64,000 bases of DNA from positions 111,132 through 175,131 of the forward strand of contig DUSN01000080.1 of the NCBI GenBank assembly GCA_012842605.1, written 5' to 3'. Under the pieces are notes generated by a model, which had not been told where the DNA came from, searched no databases, and worked only from the letters and a program-made list of their open reading frames with translations. The translations under genes were made by a program, and so were the position numbers. Source of the DNA: Clostridiales bacterium (GTDB lineage: Bacteria > Bacillota > Clostridia > Caldicoprobacterales > DTU083). Within the stretch, counting starts at the first letter, position 1. Each line of letters starts with the position of its first letter. Positions 19,453-28,152 of the stretch are shown here, one piece after another.

Positions 19453-19523
19453 CACTCATATAAGCCTGCAAATTTGGTGCAGGAGTTTCTACGTGGCAAC
19501 CTATATTGCCTACGCTATGAGTG
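19453..19523 (+). promoter_or_regulatory. Guanine-class purine riboswitch upstream of the permease gene
   Basis: P1 strands CACTCAT (19453) and ATGAGTG (19517) pair perfectly. The TATAAG and GTTTCTAC junction segments are present. The ligand-selecting base is C, as in guanine sensors. The 3' junction reads GCTATG rather than ACTATG and the neighbouring P3 closing pair is G-C instead of C-G, a paired natural variation. Bases 19520-19528, which overlap P1, are perfectly complementary to the loop of the downstream terminator (19577-19585), giving a readable switch. Confidence 0.93.
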
Positions 19524-19567
19524 TTCAAAGTGATTTGCAGTACCTTTTTATGTTTATGCCCAGTACA

Positions 19568-19605
19568 AGCAGTCGGTTGAACACTTGCCGGCTGCTTTTT
19601 ATTTT
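19568..19605 (+). terminator. Riboswitch terminator before the purine permease
   Basis: A 9-bp stem (AGCAGTCGG with CCGGCTGCT, one G-U) and an 11-base loop followed by TTTTTATTTT. The loop TTGAACACT is complementary to 19520-19528 at the 3' side of aptamer P1, so ligand-free RNA can form the alternative helix and read through. Confidence 0.88.
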
Positions 19606-19771
19606 AGCAGTTGCAAGGATTGGAAAATTTTGCTGTAAACAGCTGTTAAATTTACTTATATAATAATGTTATTTATTTGCCGGTTTTATTTATTATGTAT
19701 GCTTTAGGGACTATGTCCCAATAATATAAAGCATAAGAAATTATACAATATTTAGTAGGGGGAGTTTTTTA

Positions 19772-21184
19772 ATGGAAATTTTCTTTAGGCTAAAGGAGAA
19801 CGGAACAAATGTCCGTACTGAAATCCTTGCCGGCTTGACCACCTTCTTTGCTATGGCATACATCATCATGGTCAATCCGAACATGCTGAACCTGGCTGGT
19901 ATGCCCTGGGGTGCAGTTTTTCTTGCAACTATCATTGCATCCATCATTGGTACTCTGGTTATGGGTTTGGTTGCAAATGTGCCTTATGCACAGGCTCCCG
20001 GTATGGGTCTTAACGCTTTCTTCGTATTTACCGTTGTTTTCAACCTTGGATTTACATGGCAGGAAGCACTGGCCATGGTTTTCATCTGCGGCGTGATCAA
20101 CATTTTGATTACAGTTACAAAGATCCGCAAGCTTATAATTAAGGCTATCCCTGAAAGCCTGCAAAACGCCATCGGCGGTGGTATTGGTATTTTCATTGCC
20201 TATATCGGTATCAAGAGTGCAGGATTATTGACCTTCACTTCCGACCCCGGAACCTATGTACAGCTGGGTGAAGGCGGAACCGTTATCGCCAACTCATCTG
20301 CAGTTCCTGCACTTGCCGCACTGAATACACCCGGTGTACTGCTTGCAATATTCGGTCTTATTCTGACCGTTGTTCTTCTTATATTGAAAGTCAAGGGTGC
20401 AATTTTAATCGGAATCATTGTTACGACATTAGCAGGAATTCCTTTCGGAGTTACTAAAGTGGGCGAGACTATCAGCTTCTCCGAAGCTCTCTCCCAGCTG
20501 CCCCAGACCTTCCTGGCAGCTTTCGGCAATCCGGGACTGCTGTCATTGTTCAAAGATGCAAGCAAATTGCCCCTTGTACTGATTACCATTTTCTCCTTCA
20601 GCTTGTCTGATACCTTTGACACCATCGGAACCTTTATCGGAACCGGCCGCAAAACCGGAATATTCACTGATGAAGACATTAAAGCCCTGGAATCCAGCGC
20701 CGGATTCAAATCAAAAATGGACAAGGCTCTGTTTGCTGATGCAATCGCTACTTCAATTGGTTCCATATTTGGTACATCCAACACCACCACCTATGTTGAA
20801 AGCGCAGCCGGTATCGGCGTAGGCGGACGCACCGGTCTGACCAGTGTGGTTGTAGCTGTTCTGTTTGCCGTCAGTGCATTCTTTGCTTCGTTTATAAGTG
20901 CTATCCCCGGTGTTGCTACCGCTCCTGCTCTTATTATAGTAGGTATCATGATGCTATCTGCATTCAAGGATATTGACTGGACCGACCTGGATGTTGCAAT
21001 TCCTGCATTCTTTGCAGGCGTATTCATGGCTCTGGTTTACAGCATTTCCTATGGTATCGCCGGCGGCTTTATCTTCTACTGCATTGTTAAACTTGTTAAA
21101 GGTGAAGCTAAGGATATCAGCCCTGTTCTTTGGGTTGCAACAGTACTGTTCATTCTTAACTTTGTATTAATGGCTATTATCTGA
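19772..21184 (+). CDS. AzgA-family guanine/hypoxanthine permease
   Basis: A 470-residue polytopic transporter of the NCS2/AzgA branch (PbuG/PbuO-like), importing guanine, hypoxanthine or adenine by proton symport. It has about 12 hydrophobic segments; NVRTEILAGLTTFFAMAYII at the N-terminus, the QAPGMGLNAFF loop, and FDTIGTFIGTG plus SNTTTYVESAAGIG near the middle are diagnostic. The 200-base leader with a guanine riboswitch and terminator fits a purine importer shut off when guanine is plentiful. The ribosome site is AGGGGGAG before ATG 19772. The gene stands alone. Confidence 0.95.
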   Translation: MEIFFRLKENGTNVRTEILAGLTTFFAMAYIIMVNPNMLNLAGMPWGAVFLATIIASIIGTLVMGLVANVPYAQAPGMGLNAFFVFTVVFNLGFTWQEALAMVFICGVINILITVTKIRKLIIKAIPESLQNAIGGGIGIFIAYIGIKSAGLLTFTSDPGTYVQLGEGGTVIANSSAVPALAALNTPGVLLAIFGLILTVVLLILKVKGAILIGIIVTTLAGIPFGVTKVGETISFSEALSQLPQTFLAAFGNPGLLSLFKDASKLPLVLITIFSFSLSDTFDTIGTFIGTGRKTGIFTDEDIKALESSAGFKSKMDKALFADAIATSIGSIFGTSNTTTYVESAAGIGVGGRTGLTSVVVAVLFAVSAFFASFISAIPGVATAPALIIVGIMMLSAFKDIDWTDLDVAIPAFFAGVFMALVYSISYGIAGGFIFYCIVKLVKGEAKDISPVLWVATVLFILNFVLMAII

Positions 21185-21270
21185 TGAATGGCTGCTGCAT
21201 ATCAGTTGCCTAATATGTAAAGAAAAACAGATGATTTGATAAATAAATAGTCCTGAAGCAAGGAATAAGA

Positions 21271-21309
21271 AACGCCTTTGGCTGGGATAAATCAGTCAAA
21301 GGCGTTTTT
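21271..21309 (+). terminator. Terminator between the permease and dapB (convergent)
   Basis: A 10-bp perfect stem, AACGCCTTTG with CAAAGGCGTT, followed by TTTTT on the plus strand. On the minus strand it is followed by TTTCTTATT, so it probably serves both convergent operons. Confidence 0.9.
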
Positions 21310-21347
21310 AATTGTGTACTGTATTGCTGTATGATTGGGACTAAGAT

Positions 21348-22121
21348 TTATTCTATTGCCAGTACGCTTTGCAGTGCATCTTTCATGCTGTACAGCCCGG
21401 CTTTCTTTCCGGCCATGAATTTAACTGCTGTCAGGGCACCTAAGGCAAAAATATTCCTGGAATTGGCGGTATGCTTTATTTCCAATATCTCATCAGGGCC
21501 GGCAAAAATTACACTGTGTTCGCCTGCTATGGTGCCGCCTCTTACAGCGTGTATTCCTATCTCGTCTTTAGTACGTTTTGCTGTTTTGGAATGCCTTCCA
21601 TAAACATACTGCCTGGAACCGGTGAAGACCTCATTTATGGCATCGGCAAGGGAATAAGCCGTACCGCTGGGTGCATCTGCCTTTTGATTGTGATGCTTTT
21701 CAATTATTTCTATGTCAAATTGCCCGCCTAATACTGCTGCAGCCTTCTTTACCAGTTCATACATGAGGTTAATCCCGATTGACATATTGGCAGCCTGAAA
21801 TATGGCTGTAGTTTTTGACTTGGAACGGATCTCCTCCAGGTCCTGAGGGGACAAGCCGGTAGTAGCTATTACAAGAGGAGTGGAGGTTTTTTCGGCATGC
21901 TCCAGCAGTCCCGGCAGCGCACTGGGAGCAGAAAAATCAAGTATAACATCAGCCTGTTCAGTTACCTTTGAAATATCATCATAAACTGGAAAGGGATTTT
22001 CTTTAATGCCCGGATAACGGTCAACGCCTGCTGCAATCTCAATTTCAGGATCCGCTGCCGCAGCGGCTGCCACAACCTGACCCATCCTCCCATTGCAGCC
22101 ATGCAGAATCATTTTTATCAT
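21348..22121 (-). CDS. dapB: 4-hydroxy-tetrahydrodipicolinate reductase DapB
   Basis: A 257-residue NAD(P)H-dependent reductase of the diaminopimelate/lysine pathway. The Rossmann start IKMILHGCNGRMGQVV, the ATTGLS segment and EKHHNQKADAPSGTA with the catalytic His/Lys pair are all present. An AGGAGTGAA site precedes the ATG. It is the last gene of asd-dapA-dapB and ends 39 bases from a bidirectional terminator. Confidence 0.97.
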   Translation of the reverse strand: MIKMILHGCNGRMGQVVAAAAAADPEIEIAAGVDRYPGIKENPFPVYDDISKVTEQADVILDFSAPSALPGLLEHAEKTSTPLVIATTGLSPQDLEEIRSKSKTTAIFQAANMSIGINLMYELVKKAAAVLGGQFDIEIIEKHHNQKADAPSGTAYSLADAINEVFTGSRQYVYGRHSKTAKRTKDEIGIHAVRGGTIAGEHSVIFAGPDEILEIKHTANSRNIFALGALTAVKFMAGKKAGLYSMKDALQSVLAIE

Positions 22122-22158
22122 TACAAGATTTCACTCCTGTTCATGCAGTAGTTATACA

Positions 22159-23037
22159 TTATATAAGTCCGTATGCCTTCATATTCTCCTTCAAAAATTC
22201 AAGGTTGCGTTCTGACATTTCATATAGAGGCAGGCGCAGGGGACCCATGTTGAATCCCATCAAGTTCATGGCAGTTTTAACAGGAATGGGATTGACCTCG
22301 CAGAACAGCGCATCAATCAGAGGGAGCAGTTTAAGCTGCAGTTTCAGGCTTTCCTGAATATTGCCGTCAAGGAAGTACTTAACCATTAAGTGGGTATCCC
22401 TGGGTGCTACATTTGCAACCACTGAAATAACACCTTTTCCTCCTGCTGCCATAAGGGGAACCACCATATTGTCGTTGCCGGAGTATATGTCCACTGCGTC
22501 TCCGCACAAACGATACATTTCCAGCACCTGTGAAATATCACCGCTGGCCTCTTTGATAGCTGTTATGTTCTTCAGTTTAGACAACTCCTTAAGAGCTGCC
22601 GGTGTAATATTGTAATTTGTTCTGCTTGGCACATTGTATATGATTATCGGGATGTTTACTGCATCGGATATTGCTTTGAAATGAGCTATCAGCCCCCTGG
22701 CATTTGTCTTGTTATAGTAGGGATTGACTGCCAGCAGGCCGTCTGCGCCCAATTGCTCTGCTTCTATGGAGGCTCGCACCACTTCAGCGGTATTGTTTCC
22801 TCCTACACCTGCAATAACAGGCACTCTTCCTTTTGCTTTTTCCACAGTAAACTTAATAACGTCTCTTTTTTCTTCTTTTGTCATGGTGGCGGGCTCTCCG
22901 GTTGTACCGCATGCCAGCAGTGCATCCGTGCCTTGATCCAGTTGAAAGTCAATGGCTTTGTCAAGTGCATCAAAATTAACTCCGTCCTCTGTAAAAGGAG
23001 TTACCATAGCAACACATGAACCGGTAAACAGGCTCAT
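22159..23037 (-). CDS. dapA: 4-hydroxy-tetrahydrodipicolinate synthase DapA
   Basis: A 292-residue class I aldolase condensing pyruvate with aspartate semialdehyde. GTTGEPATM, YNVPSRTN and the Schiff-base Lys in TAIKEASGD are visible. ATG 23037 is preferred over GTG 23046 because AGGAAGG lies 8 bases before the ATG and the protein then begins MSLFTGSCVAMVTPF, the normal family start. It sits 16 bases after asd and 37 bases before dapB on the same transcript. Confidence 0.97.
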   Translation of the reverse strand: MSLFTGSCVAMVTPFTEDGVNFDALDKAIDFQLDQGTDALLACGTTGEPATMTKEEKRDVIKFTVEKAKGRVPVIAGVGGNNTAEVVRASIEAEQLGADGLLAVNPYYNKTNARGLIAHFKAISDAVNIPIIIYNVPSRTNYNITPAALKELSKLKNITAIKEASGDISQVLEMYRLCGDAVDIYSGNDNMVVPLMAAGGKGVISVVANVAPRDTHLMVKYFLDGNIQESLKLQLKLLPLIDALFCEVNPIPVKTAMNLMGFNMGPLRLPLYEMSERNLEFLKENMKAYGLI

Positions 23038-23053
23038 ACAGGACACCTTCCTT

Positions 23054-24067
23054 TCATTCTAATTCTCCATCTTCCCAGTAGGATATTAAGCGCTGTGCTA
23101 TTTGTACTGTATTTGTGGCAGCACCTTTACGAACATTGTCGGCTACAACCCATAAGTTTACCCCGCTGTCTACGCTTTCGTCGCGGCGGATTCTGCCTAC
23201 GAAAACTTCGTCCTTGTCCTGGGTATAAATGGGCATGGGATAGCAGTTTGAGGCAGGGTCATCCACCAGTACAACGCCGGGTGCATTAGCCAGCACCTGC
23301 TTAAGCTCATTCAAGTCAAAGTCCTTCTCAAATTCCACATTAATAGATTCACTGTGTCCATGGAACACAGGTACCCGTACGGTTGTTGCCGTAATCCTCA
23401 ATGACTGGTCGCCCATGATTTTTTTGGTTTCCTGGATCATCTTCATCTCTTCCTTGGTGTATCCGTTCTCCAGGAAAACATCAATATGAGGCAGGCAATT
23501 GGCAAAGATCGGATGCGGGAATTTCTGCGGAGGTTCACCCTGTATGCCTCTTTCCAGGTCTGTATAGCCGGCCATGCCTGCACCGGAGACTGCCTGGTAG
23601 GTAGAGTAAACTATGCGCTTGATTTTATAGCGGTCATGCAGGGGTTTTAACGCAACTACAGCCTGTATAGTGGAGCAATTGGGATTTGCTATTATGCCTT
23701 TATGCTTCAGTATATCCTGGGGATTGACTTCAGGTACTACCAGGGGCACGTTTTCATCCATTCTCCAGGCGCTGCTGTTGTCAATGACAACGATATTTTT
23801 GGATGCTGCAATAGGAGCATATTTCAGGCTGACTCCTGCACCTGCCGAGAAAAGCGCGATATGAATATCCTTTCCGTCAAAGCAGGTTTCATTGAGCTCC
23901 TCTACTGTGTATTCACGGCCCATGAAAGGTATTTTGGTGCCTGCAGAACGGGCTGAGGCAAACAGGTAATAGTTTTCAACAGGCAATTGTCTTTCCTCCA
24001 GCACCTGAAGGAATTTCCGCCCGACCATTCCGGTAGCGCCCACTATGGCAATATTATACTTTTTCAT
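23054..24067 (-). CDS. asd: Aspartate-semialdehyde dehydrogenase
   Basis: A 337-residue NADPH-dependent enzyme reducing aspartyl phosphate to the semialdehyde, the branch point to lysine, threonine and methionine. The start IAIVGATGMVGRKFL binds NADP; the catalytic Cys is in NPNCSTIQ and the catalytic His in RVPVFHGHSES. It is the first gene behind the lysine riboswitch, so this copy is dedicated to lysine/diaminopimelate supply. No aspartokinase is adjacent. Confidence 0.97.
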   Translation of the reverse strand: MKKYNIAIVGATGMVGRKFLQVLEERQLPVENYYLFASARSAGTKIPFMGREYTVEELNETCFDGKDIHIALFSAGAGVSLKYAPIAASKNIVVIDNSSAWRMDENVPLVVPEVNPQDILKHKGIIANPNCSTIQAVVALKPLHDRYKIKRIVYSTYQAVSGAGMAGYTDLERGIQGEPPQKFPHPIFANCLPHIDVFLENGYTKEEMKMIQETKKIMGDQSLRITATTVRVPVFHGHSESINVEFEKDFDLNELKQVLANAPGVVLVDDPASNCYPMPIYTQDKDEVFVGRIRRDESVDSGVNLWVVADNVRKGAATNTVQIAQRLISYWEDGELE

Positions 24068-24172
24068 AACAATTCCTCCTATTCCAAGTATATAAAAATG
24101 AAAAATGTGAATCTATGGATTTATCTTACTCAAAATACAATGACAGAATGTTCAATAATCATAAGTAAAAAT

Positions 24173-24197
24173 AAAAACGGCTGATTTGCACCAGCCG
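24173..24197 (-). terminator. Lysine-riboswitch terminator before asd
   Basis: On the minus strand CGGCTG and CAGCCG form a 6-bp stem followed by TTTTTA. Just upstream, AACGAAGGCGG can pair with CTGCCTTCGTT at the 3' end of the aptamer (11 bp with one G-U), forming the antiterminator that lysine binding would disrupt. Confidence 0.85.
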
Positions 24198-24262
24198 CCT
24201 TCGTTTCCAGGATATGGACATGCACCATGATATAATCACAGCGTACAGTTCCACTCAACGAA

Positions 24263-24435
24263 GGCAGTTAGCGCTCCATCAATTGCTTGATGACAGTCGG
24301 AAAGCTCTTAACTTCCAGACCAGAAAGCAGCGTGAGGGCCGCGGCTCTCTTCGGCGGTATTTCCTTTCCTCCACCTTCATTGAATCCCTTCATTCTCTGG
24401 TGGGCTACTCTTAAATACCGCACCTCTAAACTACC
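24263..24435 (-). promoter_or_regulatory. Lysine riboswitch (L-box) upstream of asd-dapA-dapB
   Basis: On the minus strand the RNA begins with the P1 strand GGTAGTTTAG, runs through GAGGTGCGG, AAGAGTAGCCC, GGTGGAGGAAAGG, ACCGCCGAAG, TTTCTGGTCTGG and ACTGTCATCA, and closes with CTAACTGCC. These are the conserved junction elements of the L-box. The downstream terminator and an 11-bp antiterminator are readable, so lysine should prematurely terminate transcription of the operon. Confidence 0.95.
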
Positions 24436-24458
24436 TGTTTTTTAAATTACTTTTAACA

Positions 24459-24487
24459 ATCATACCATTACAGACAGCAAATGTCAA
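24459..24487 (-). promoter_or_regulatory. Promoter of asd-dapA-dapB
   Basis: Minus-strand TTGACA and TATGAT separated by exactly 17 bases, about 25 bases upstream of the L-box. The rest of the interval up to the M20 gene at 24645 is AT-rich, with no other readable element apart from that gene's own start region. Confidence 0.85.
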
Positions 24488-24644
24488 ACCTTTGATTTAA
24501 CTGATTGATGGTATTTATATTGTATATGGCTATTATATGCAGGAAGTTAAAATTAAAATATTGTATTTTAGGAAAAAACAGGTTAACATAAAGAAAGAAA
24601 ACAGCTGACAAGCACTTGCATTTTGTGTACGAGATGGGGTAGCA

Positions 24645-25802
24645 GTGTTTATGAAAATTGATAATGACATTAAAGCTCTTCGAGATAATGTGATATCCCA
24701 CCGGCGCTGGCTGCACCGGCACCCTCAGACGGGATTTAATGAAGTCATGTCAAGAGATTATATAGTGGAGTTTCTCAGATCGTTGGGGTTTGATGAAGTC
24801 AGCATTCTGGCTGAAACCGGGGTAAAGGCAGTATTATATGGAAAAGGAGCCGGCAGTACCCTTGCTTTCAGAGCTGACATGGATGCACTGGCTATAGATG
24901 AGCAAACCGGCCTGGAGTTTGCTTCGGAGCACAAAGGCTTTATGCATGCCTGCGGTCATGACGGCCATATGGCAATTTTACTTGGGTTTGCCCAGTGGCT
25001 GAGCCAAAACAAGTCTCATCTGAAACACAATATAGTTCTGCTGTTTCAGCCATCGGAGGAAACGGTGGGAGGGGCAGAACGGATGATTGAAGAAGGGGCA
25101 TTGGATAACCCAAAGGTTGACTGCATATTTGGATATCATATTATGCCGGAAATTCCGCAGGGGAAAATAGGCCTGAAAGAAGGCTCCCTTATGGCTGCTA
25201 CCTGTGAATTCAGCATTGGCATAAAAGGAATAAGTGCTCACGGGGCATTGCCCCACAGGGGTGTAGATGCCATATTGGCTGCAGCACACTTCATCACGCA
25301 GATGCAGTCAATCCTTACCAGGAGAATAGATCCTTACAAAAAAGCACTGATTTCAATAGGAAAGATTAATGCCGGCTATGCCAGGAATATAATAGCATCT
25401 CAGGCTGATATGGAAGGAACCATCCGTACTTTTGAAGAAGATACTCTTATTGCCATAAAAAAATACATTAATGAACTGCTTAAGGGAATGGAAATCAGCC
25501 ATGAAATAAAAAGCGAATTCCATGAATGGGTTTACTATCCGCCGGTAGTCAACGATCCGGTACTGACGGAGAAGCTGAGGACGGTAATCCCTGAAGATAT
25601 TGTGCATCCGGCTGATCCCATGATGATAGCCGAGGACTTTTCATATTTCCAGCAGAAAATACCCGGGGTATTTATTTTCCTGGGCAGCAGGAATGAGGAG
25701 CTGGGCTATACAAATCCGCTGCATTCAGACCGCTTTCAGTTTGATGAGGACATTTTGCTGACGGGCATCCAGCTGTATAAAGAAATCCTGCAATGTATGT
25801 GA
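24645..25802 (+). CDS. M20-family amidohydrolase
   Basis: A 385-residue zinc amidohydrolase related to hippurate hydrolases, N-acyl-amino-acid deacylases and N-acetyl-diaminopimelate deacetylase. The metal ligands are in MHACGHDGHMA and QPSEETVGGAE; the dimerisation domain with SAHGALPHRG lies in the middle and a last metal His is in NPLHSDRF. GTG 24645 has GATGGGG 6 bases upstream; ATG 24651 is an alternative. Being divergent from asd-dapA-dapB suggests a link to diaminopimelate synthesis, but no acetyltransferase dapH is nearby, so a general N-acyl-amino-acid hydrolase is equally likely. Confidence 0.85.
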   Translation: MFMKIDNDIKALRDNVISHRRWLHRHPQTGFNEVMSRDYIVEFLRSLGFDEVSILAETGVKAVLYGKGAGSTLAFRADMDALAIDEQTGLEFASEHKGFMHACGHDGHMAILLGFAQWLSQNKSHLKHNIVLLFQPSEETVGGAERMIEEGALDNPKVDCIFGYHIMPEIPQGKIGLKEGSLMAATCEFSIGIKGISAHGALPHRGVDAILAAAHFITQMQSILTRRIDPYKKALISIGKINAGYARNIIASQADMEGTIRTFEEDTLIAIKKYINELLKGMEISHEIKSEFHEWVYYPPVVNDPVLTEKLRTVIPEDIVHPADPMMIAEDFSYFQQKIPGVFIFLGSRNEELGYTNPLHSDRFQFDEDILLTGIQLYKEILQCM

Positions 25803-25887
25803 TATGTATTTATTGAATAAAAGCGGAAAGGCTGATACAATTAACATATAATGAATGTCCAAATTTTTAGTAGGAAGGACTGTTTGC

Positions 25888-26709
25888 ATGTTTGGTGGTT
25901 TTTTTAATAGAATGTATTATGGTGATCCAAGAAGACCGGATTTGAAAAAGGAAGACGTAAAAGGCAGCCGTATCAAAATATTTTTTACCGTGCTGTCTAT
26001 TCGATTCTGGCAGCTTATCCAGCTGAACTTATTGTATTCAATATTCTGGATACCGACTTATTTTCTATTGCAGGCTCATGCGATTATGTTTGTAGAAACT
26101 AAAGACTTTAACAGCGCGGCTTTTTTTCTGATGTTGATTCCCTGTCTCGTGATAACCGGTCCTGCCACAGCCGGAGTAACCTATGTTATAAGAAATTGGG
26201 CCAGGGATGAGCATGCCTGGGTGTGGAGTGATTTCAAGGATGCCTGGAAGGCAAATTGGAAACAGAGCCTGCTTATGATGCTGATAAATGGTGTTGTTAT
26301 TTATTTGTTCAGTATTAATCTTCGATTCTATTACATTAACTCTGCCAATAATGGTCTTTTCTTCTATTTGTTTTGCTTCATGATCATGTTATCAATAATG
26401 TATGCAATGATGAATATGTTTATTTTCCCCATGATGGTGACATACAAGCTGAATCTGCGGCAGATAATCCGAAATGCATTCATACTGACTATGGTAAAGC
26501 TTCCTTTTACTTTCCTTATATTAGTGCTTGCAGTGGCATTGGTATATATAACTTTTATATATTTATTCTCACTGCCGTTTTTTGTAGTAGGGTTAACATT
26601 TCCGGCTTTCATAGTTATATCCTATGTAAACTGGATTTTTGACAAATACATTAACAACCGGATCATGGATGAGGACAAGACTGCGTCTGATGAAGAGCTG
26701 GAAAGCTAA
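25888..26709 (+). CDS. YesL-like (DUF624) membrane protein
   Basis: A 273-residue membrane protein with about six hydrophobic segments. The start MFGGFFNRMYYG and the IKIFFTVLSIRFWQL region resemble the DUF624/YesL family, usually found near carbohydrate transporters; its function is unknown. I place the start at ATG 25888 because AGGAAGG lies 9 bases before it; in-frame ATG 25855 lacks a site. The C-terminus is short and charged. No sugar-transport gene is next to it here. It is followed by a spore-protein gene 51 bases later. Confidence 0.75.
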   Translation: MFGGFFNRMYYGDPRRPDLKKEDVKGSRIKIFFTVLSIRFWQLIQLNLLYSIFWIPTYFLLQAHAIMFVETKDFNSAAFFLMLIPCLVITGPATAGVTYVIRNWARDEHAWVWSDFKDAWKANWKQSLLMMLINGVVIYLFSINLRFYYINSANNGLFFYLFCFMIMLSIMYAMMNMFIFPMMVTYKLNLRQIIRNAFILTMVKLPFTFLILVLAVALVYITFIYLFSLPFFVVGLTFPAFIVISYVNWIFDKYINNRIMDEDKTASDEELES

Positions 26710-26760
26710 GGGTATATCTATAAGGCCTTTTACCCATACTATTCCATAAGGAGGGATAGT

Positions 26761-26979
26761 ATGAGCAATAAAGCTAAACCAAAGAAACAGGAAAAACCCG
26801 AAGACCCATTGAAACTTGAAATAGCTGCTGAGCTTGGACTGTTAGAAAAGGTCAGGCAGTATGGATGGGGCAGCTTGTCAGCTAAGGAAACAGGCAGGAT
26901 AGGCGGGCTGATTACAAGGCGCAAGCAGCAGGAAAAAATGAAAGCTACTCAGGAACAAGCAAGGAAACCTTCTCAATGA
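26761..26979 (+). CDS. Small acid-soluble spore protein, alpha/beta type
   Basis: A 72-residue basic protein. KLEIAAELGL contains the site cut by the germination protease in this family, and GWGSLSAKETGRIGGLITRR is the second conserved half that contacts DNA. The N- and C-termini are Lys/Gln-rich tails. These proteins coat spore DNA and protect it from damage; expression would be forespore-specific. The AGGAGGGAT site precedes the ATG. It is the clearest evidence that the host makes endospores. Confidence 0.88.
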   Translation: MSNKAKPKKQEKPEDPLKLEIAAELGLLEKVRQYGWGSLSAKETGRIGGLITRRKQQEKMKATQEQARKPSQ

Positions 26980-27007
26980 AGGTTTTTCCTATTGTAAGGG
27001 GGATTAT

Positions 27008-27742
27008 ATGTATCAGGATTTTGCTTATTTTTATGATACATTGATGAAAAATGTGGATTACAATAAATGGGCCGGACAGGTAGAAAATATATTTAAGTAT
27101 TATGGCAAAAGTCCCAAAACTATTGTTGACCTGGCCTGCGGCACCGGAGGAATAACCAATTTGCTGGCTGCAAAGGGATACCAGATGACGGGCATTGACA
27201 TTTCAGAAGACATGCTTTTTGTGGCAAGGGAAAAAGCCAGGAAATTGGGCTTAAAAATTGCTTATGTCTGCCAGGATATGGTGCACCTTACGCTTCACCG
27301 GCCGGTTGATGCCATATTGTGCATGTGTGACGGCTTTAATTATATCCTTGAAAAGGAAAAATTGAAGACTGCAATGGGGCGAATATACAGTTATCTGATT
27401 CCCGGGGGTATTCTTGTTTTTGATATAAGTTCTTATTACAAGCTGTCATCTATTCTCGGCAACAATACCATGGCAGAGAACAATGAAGATATCAGTTTAA
27501 TTTGGCTGAATCATTTCAGTAAGGATACCTCTATTCTGGAAATGAATCTTACTTTTTTTGTAAAGCAGGGCAGATTATATAAGAGAATGGATGAAACACA
27601 TCTGCAGCGCGCATACAGGGAGGAAGAAATCAAGGAAATACTGGAAGAATGCGGCTTTACAGGAATTTCTGCCTTTTCGCCAAATGATTTGTCTCCTCCC
27701 GGAAAACGCAGTCATCGGATTTTTTTTGCTGCATTGCGATGA
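27008..27742 (+). CDS. Class I SAM-dependent methyltransferase
   Basis: A 244-residue methyltransferase with the SAM-binding motif VDLACGTGGITNLLA near residue 40, the acidic loop GIDISEDML, and the post-motif GGILVFDISS. The YDTLM start and overall length resemble YqeM-type proteins of Bacillota, whose substrate is not established. It follows the spore protein by 28 bases and ends without a clear terminator. A tRNA- or small-molecule methyl acceptor cannot be told from sequence. Confidence 0.85.
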   Translation: MYQDFAYFYDTLMKNVDYNKWAGQVENIFKYYGKSPKTIVDLACGTGGITNLLAAKGYQMTGIDISEDMLFVAREKARKLGLKIAYVCQDMVHLTLHRPVDAILCMCDGFNYILEKEKLKTAMGRIYSYLIPGGILVFDISSYYKLSSILGNNTMAENNEDISLIWLNHFSKDTSILEMNLTFFVKQGRLYKRMDETHLQRAYREEEIKEILEECGFTGISAFSPNDLSPPGKRSHRIFFAALR

Positions 27743-27816
27743 AAAACCTGTAAATATCTTGAATGAATAAGATTTAAGCAGTTTATAATAATAACAAATT
27801 GACGGGTAACATCGAA

Positions 27817-27846
27817 TTGACACAGTTCAGTTTAGTATGCTACACT
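27817..27846 (+). promoter_or_regulatory. Promoter of the cold-shock gene
   Basis: TTGACA at 27817 and TACACT at 27841 with an 18-base spacer, followed by an AGGAGG ribosome site at about 27866. Confidence 0.6.
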
Positions 27847-27880
27847 AGTCAAGAATCATTTTTTAGGAGGATTGTTTTAA

Positions 27881-28081
27881 GTGGAAAGAGGCAGAGTCAA
27901 GTGGTTTAATGCAACAAAAGGCTTCGGCTTTATTGAAAGAGAGGACGGGAGTGACATATTTGTTCACTACACCGCTATCAATCAGGAAGGCTTTAGGACG
28001 CTGATGGAGGGACAGGAAGTCAGCTTTGATGTAGTCGAAGGCGATAAAGGCTTACAGGCTGCTAATGTTCAGTTGGTTTAA
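27881..28081 (+). CDS. Cold-shock domain protein
   Basis: A 66-residue single-domain nucleic-acid-binding protein of the CspA family. RNP1 is KGFGFI and RNP2 is DIFVHY, with the normal spacing and full length. It likely binds single-stranded RNA as a chaperone. Translation starts at GTG 27881 with AGGAGG 9 bases upstream. It has its own promoter and a strong hairpin after it, so it is a single-gene unit. Confidence 0.95.
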   Translation: MERGRVKWFNATKGFGFIEREDGSDIFVHYTAINQEGFRTLMEGQEVSFDVVEGDKGLQAANVQLV

Positions 28082-28104
28082 ATATAATAAGTTTGAGCCA
28101 AGAC

Positions 28105-28131
28105 TACCCCGGTGAAGATCACCGGGGTATT
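28105..28131 (+). terminator. Terminator after the cold-shock gene
   Basis: A perfect 10-bp stem (TACCCCGGTG with CACCGGGGTA), 5-base loop, followed by TTTC. The short T tract makes it a partial terminator, so some transcription may pass into hslO. Confidence 0.75.
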
Positions 28132-28152
28132 TCAATAAATGGAGGTTTTACT

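Noticed and set aside
28093..28152. Longer Hsp33 N-terminus from 28093
   Set aside because: It would run through the cold-shock terminator hairpin and lacks a ribosome site; ATG 28153 has GGAGGT.
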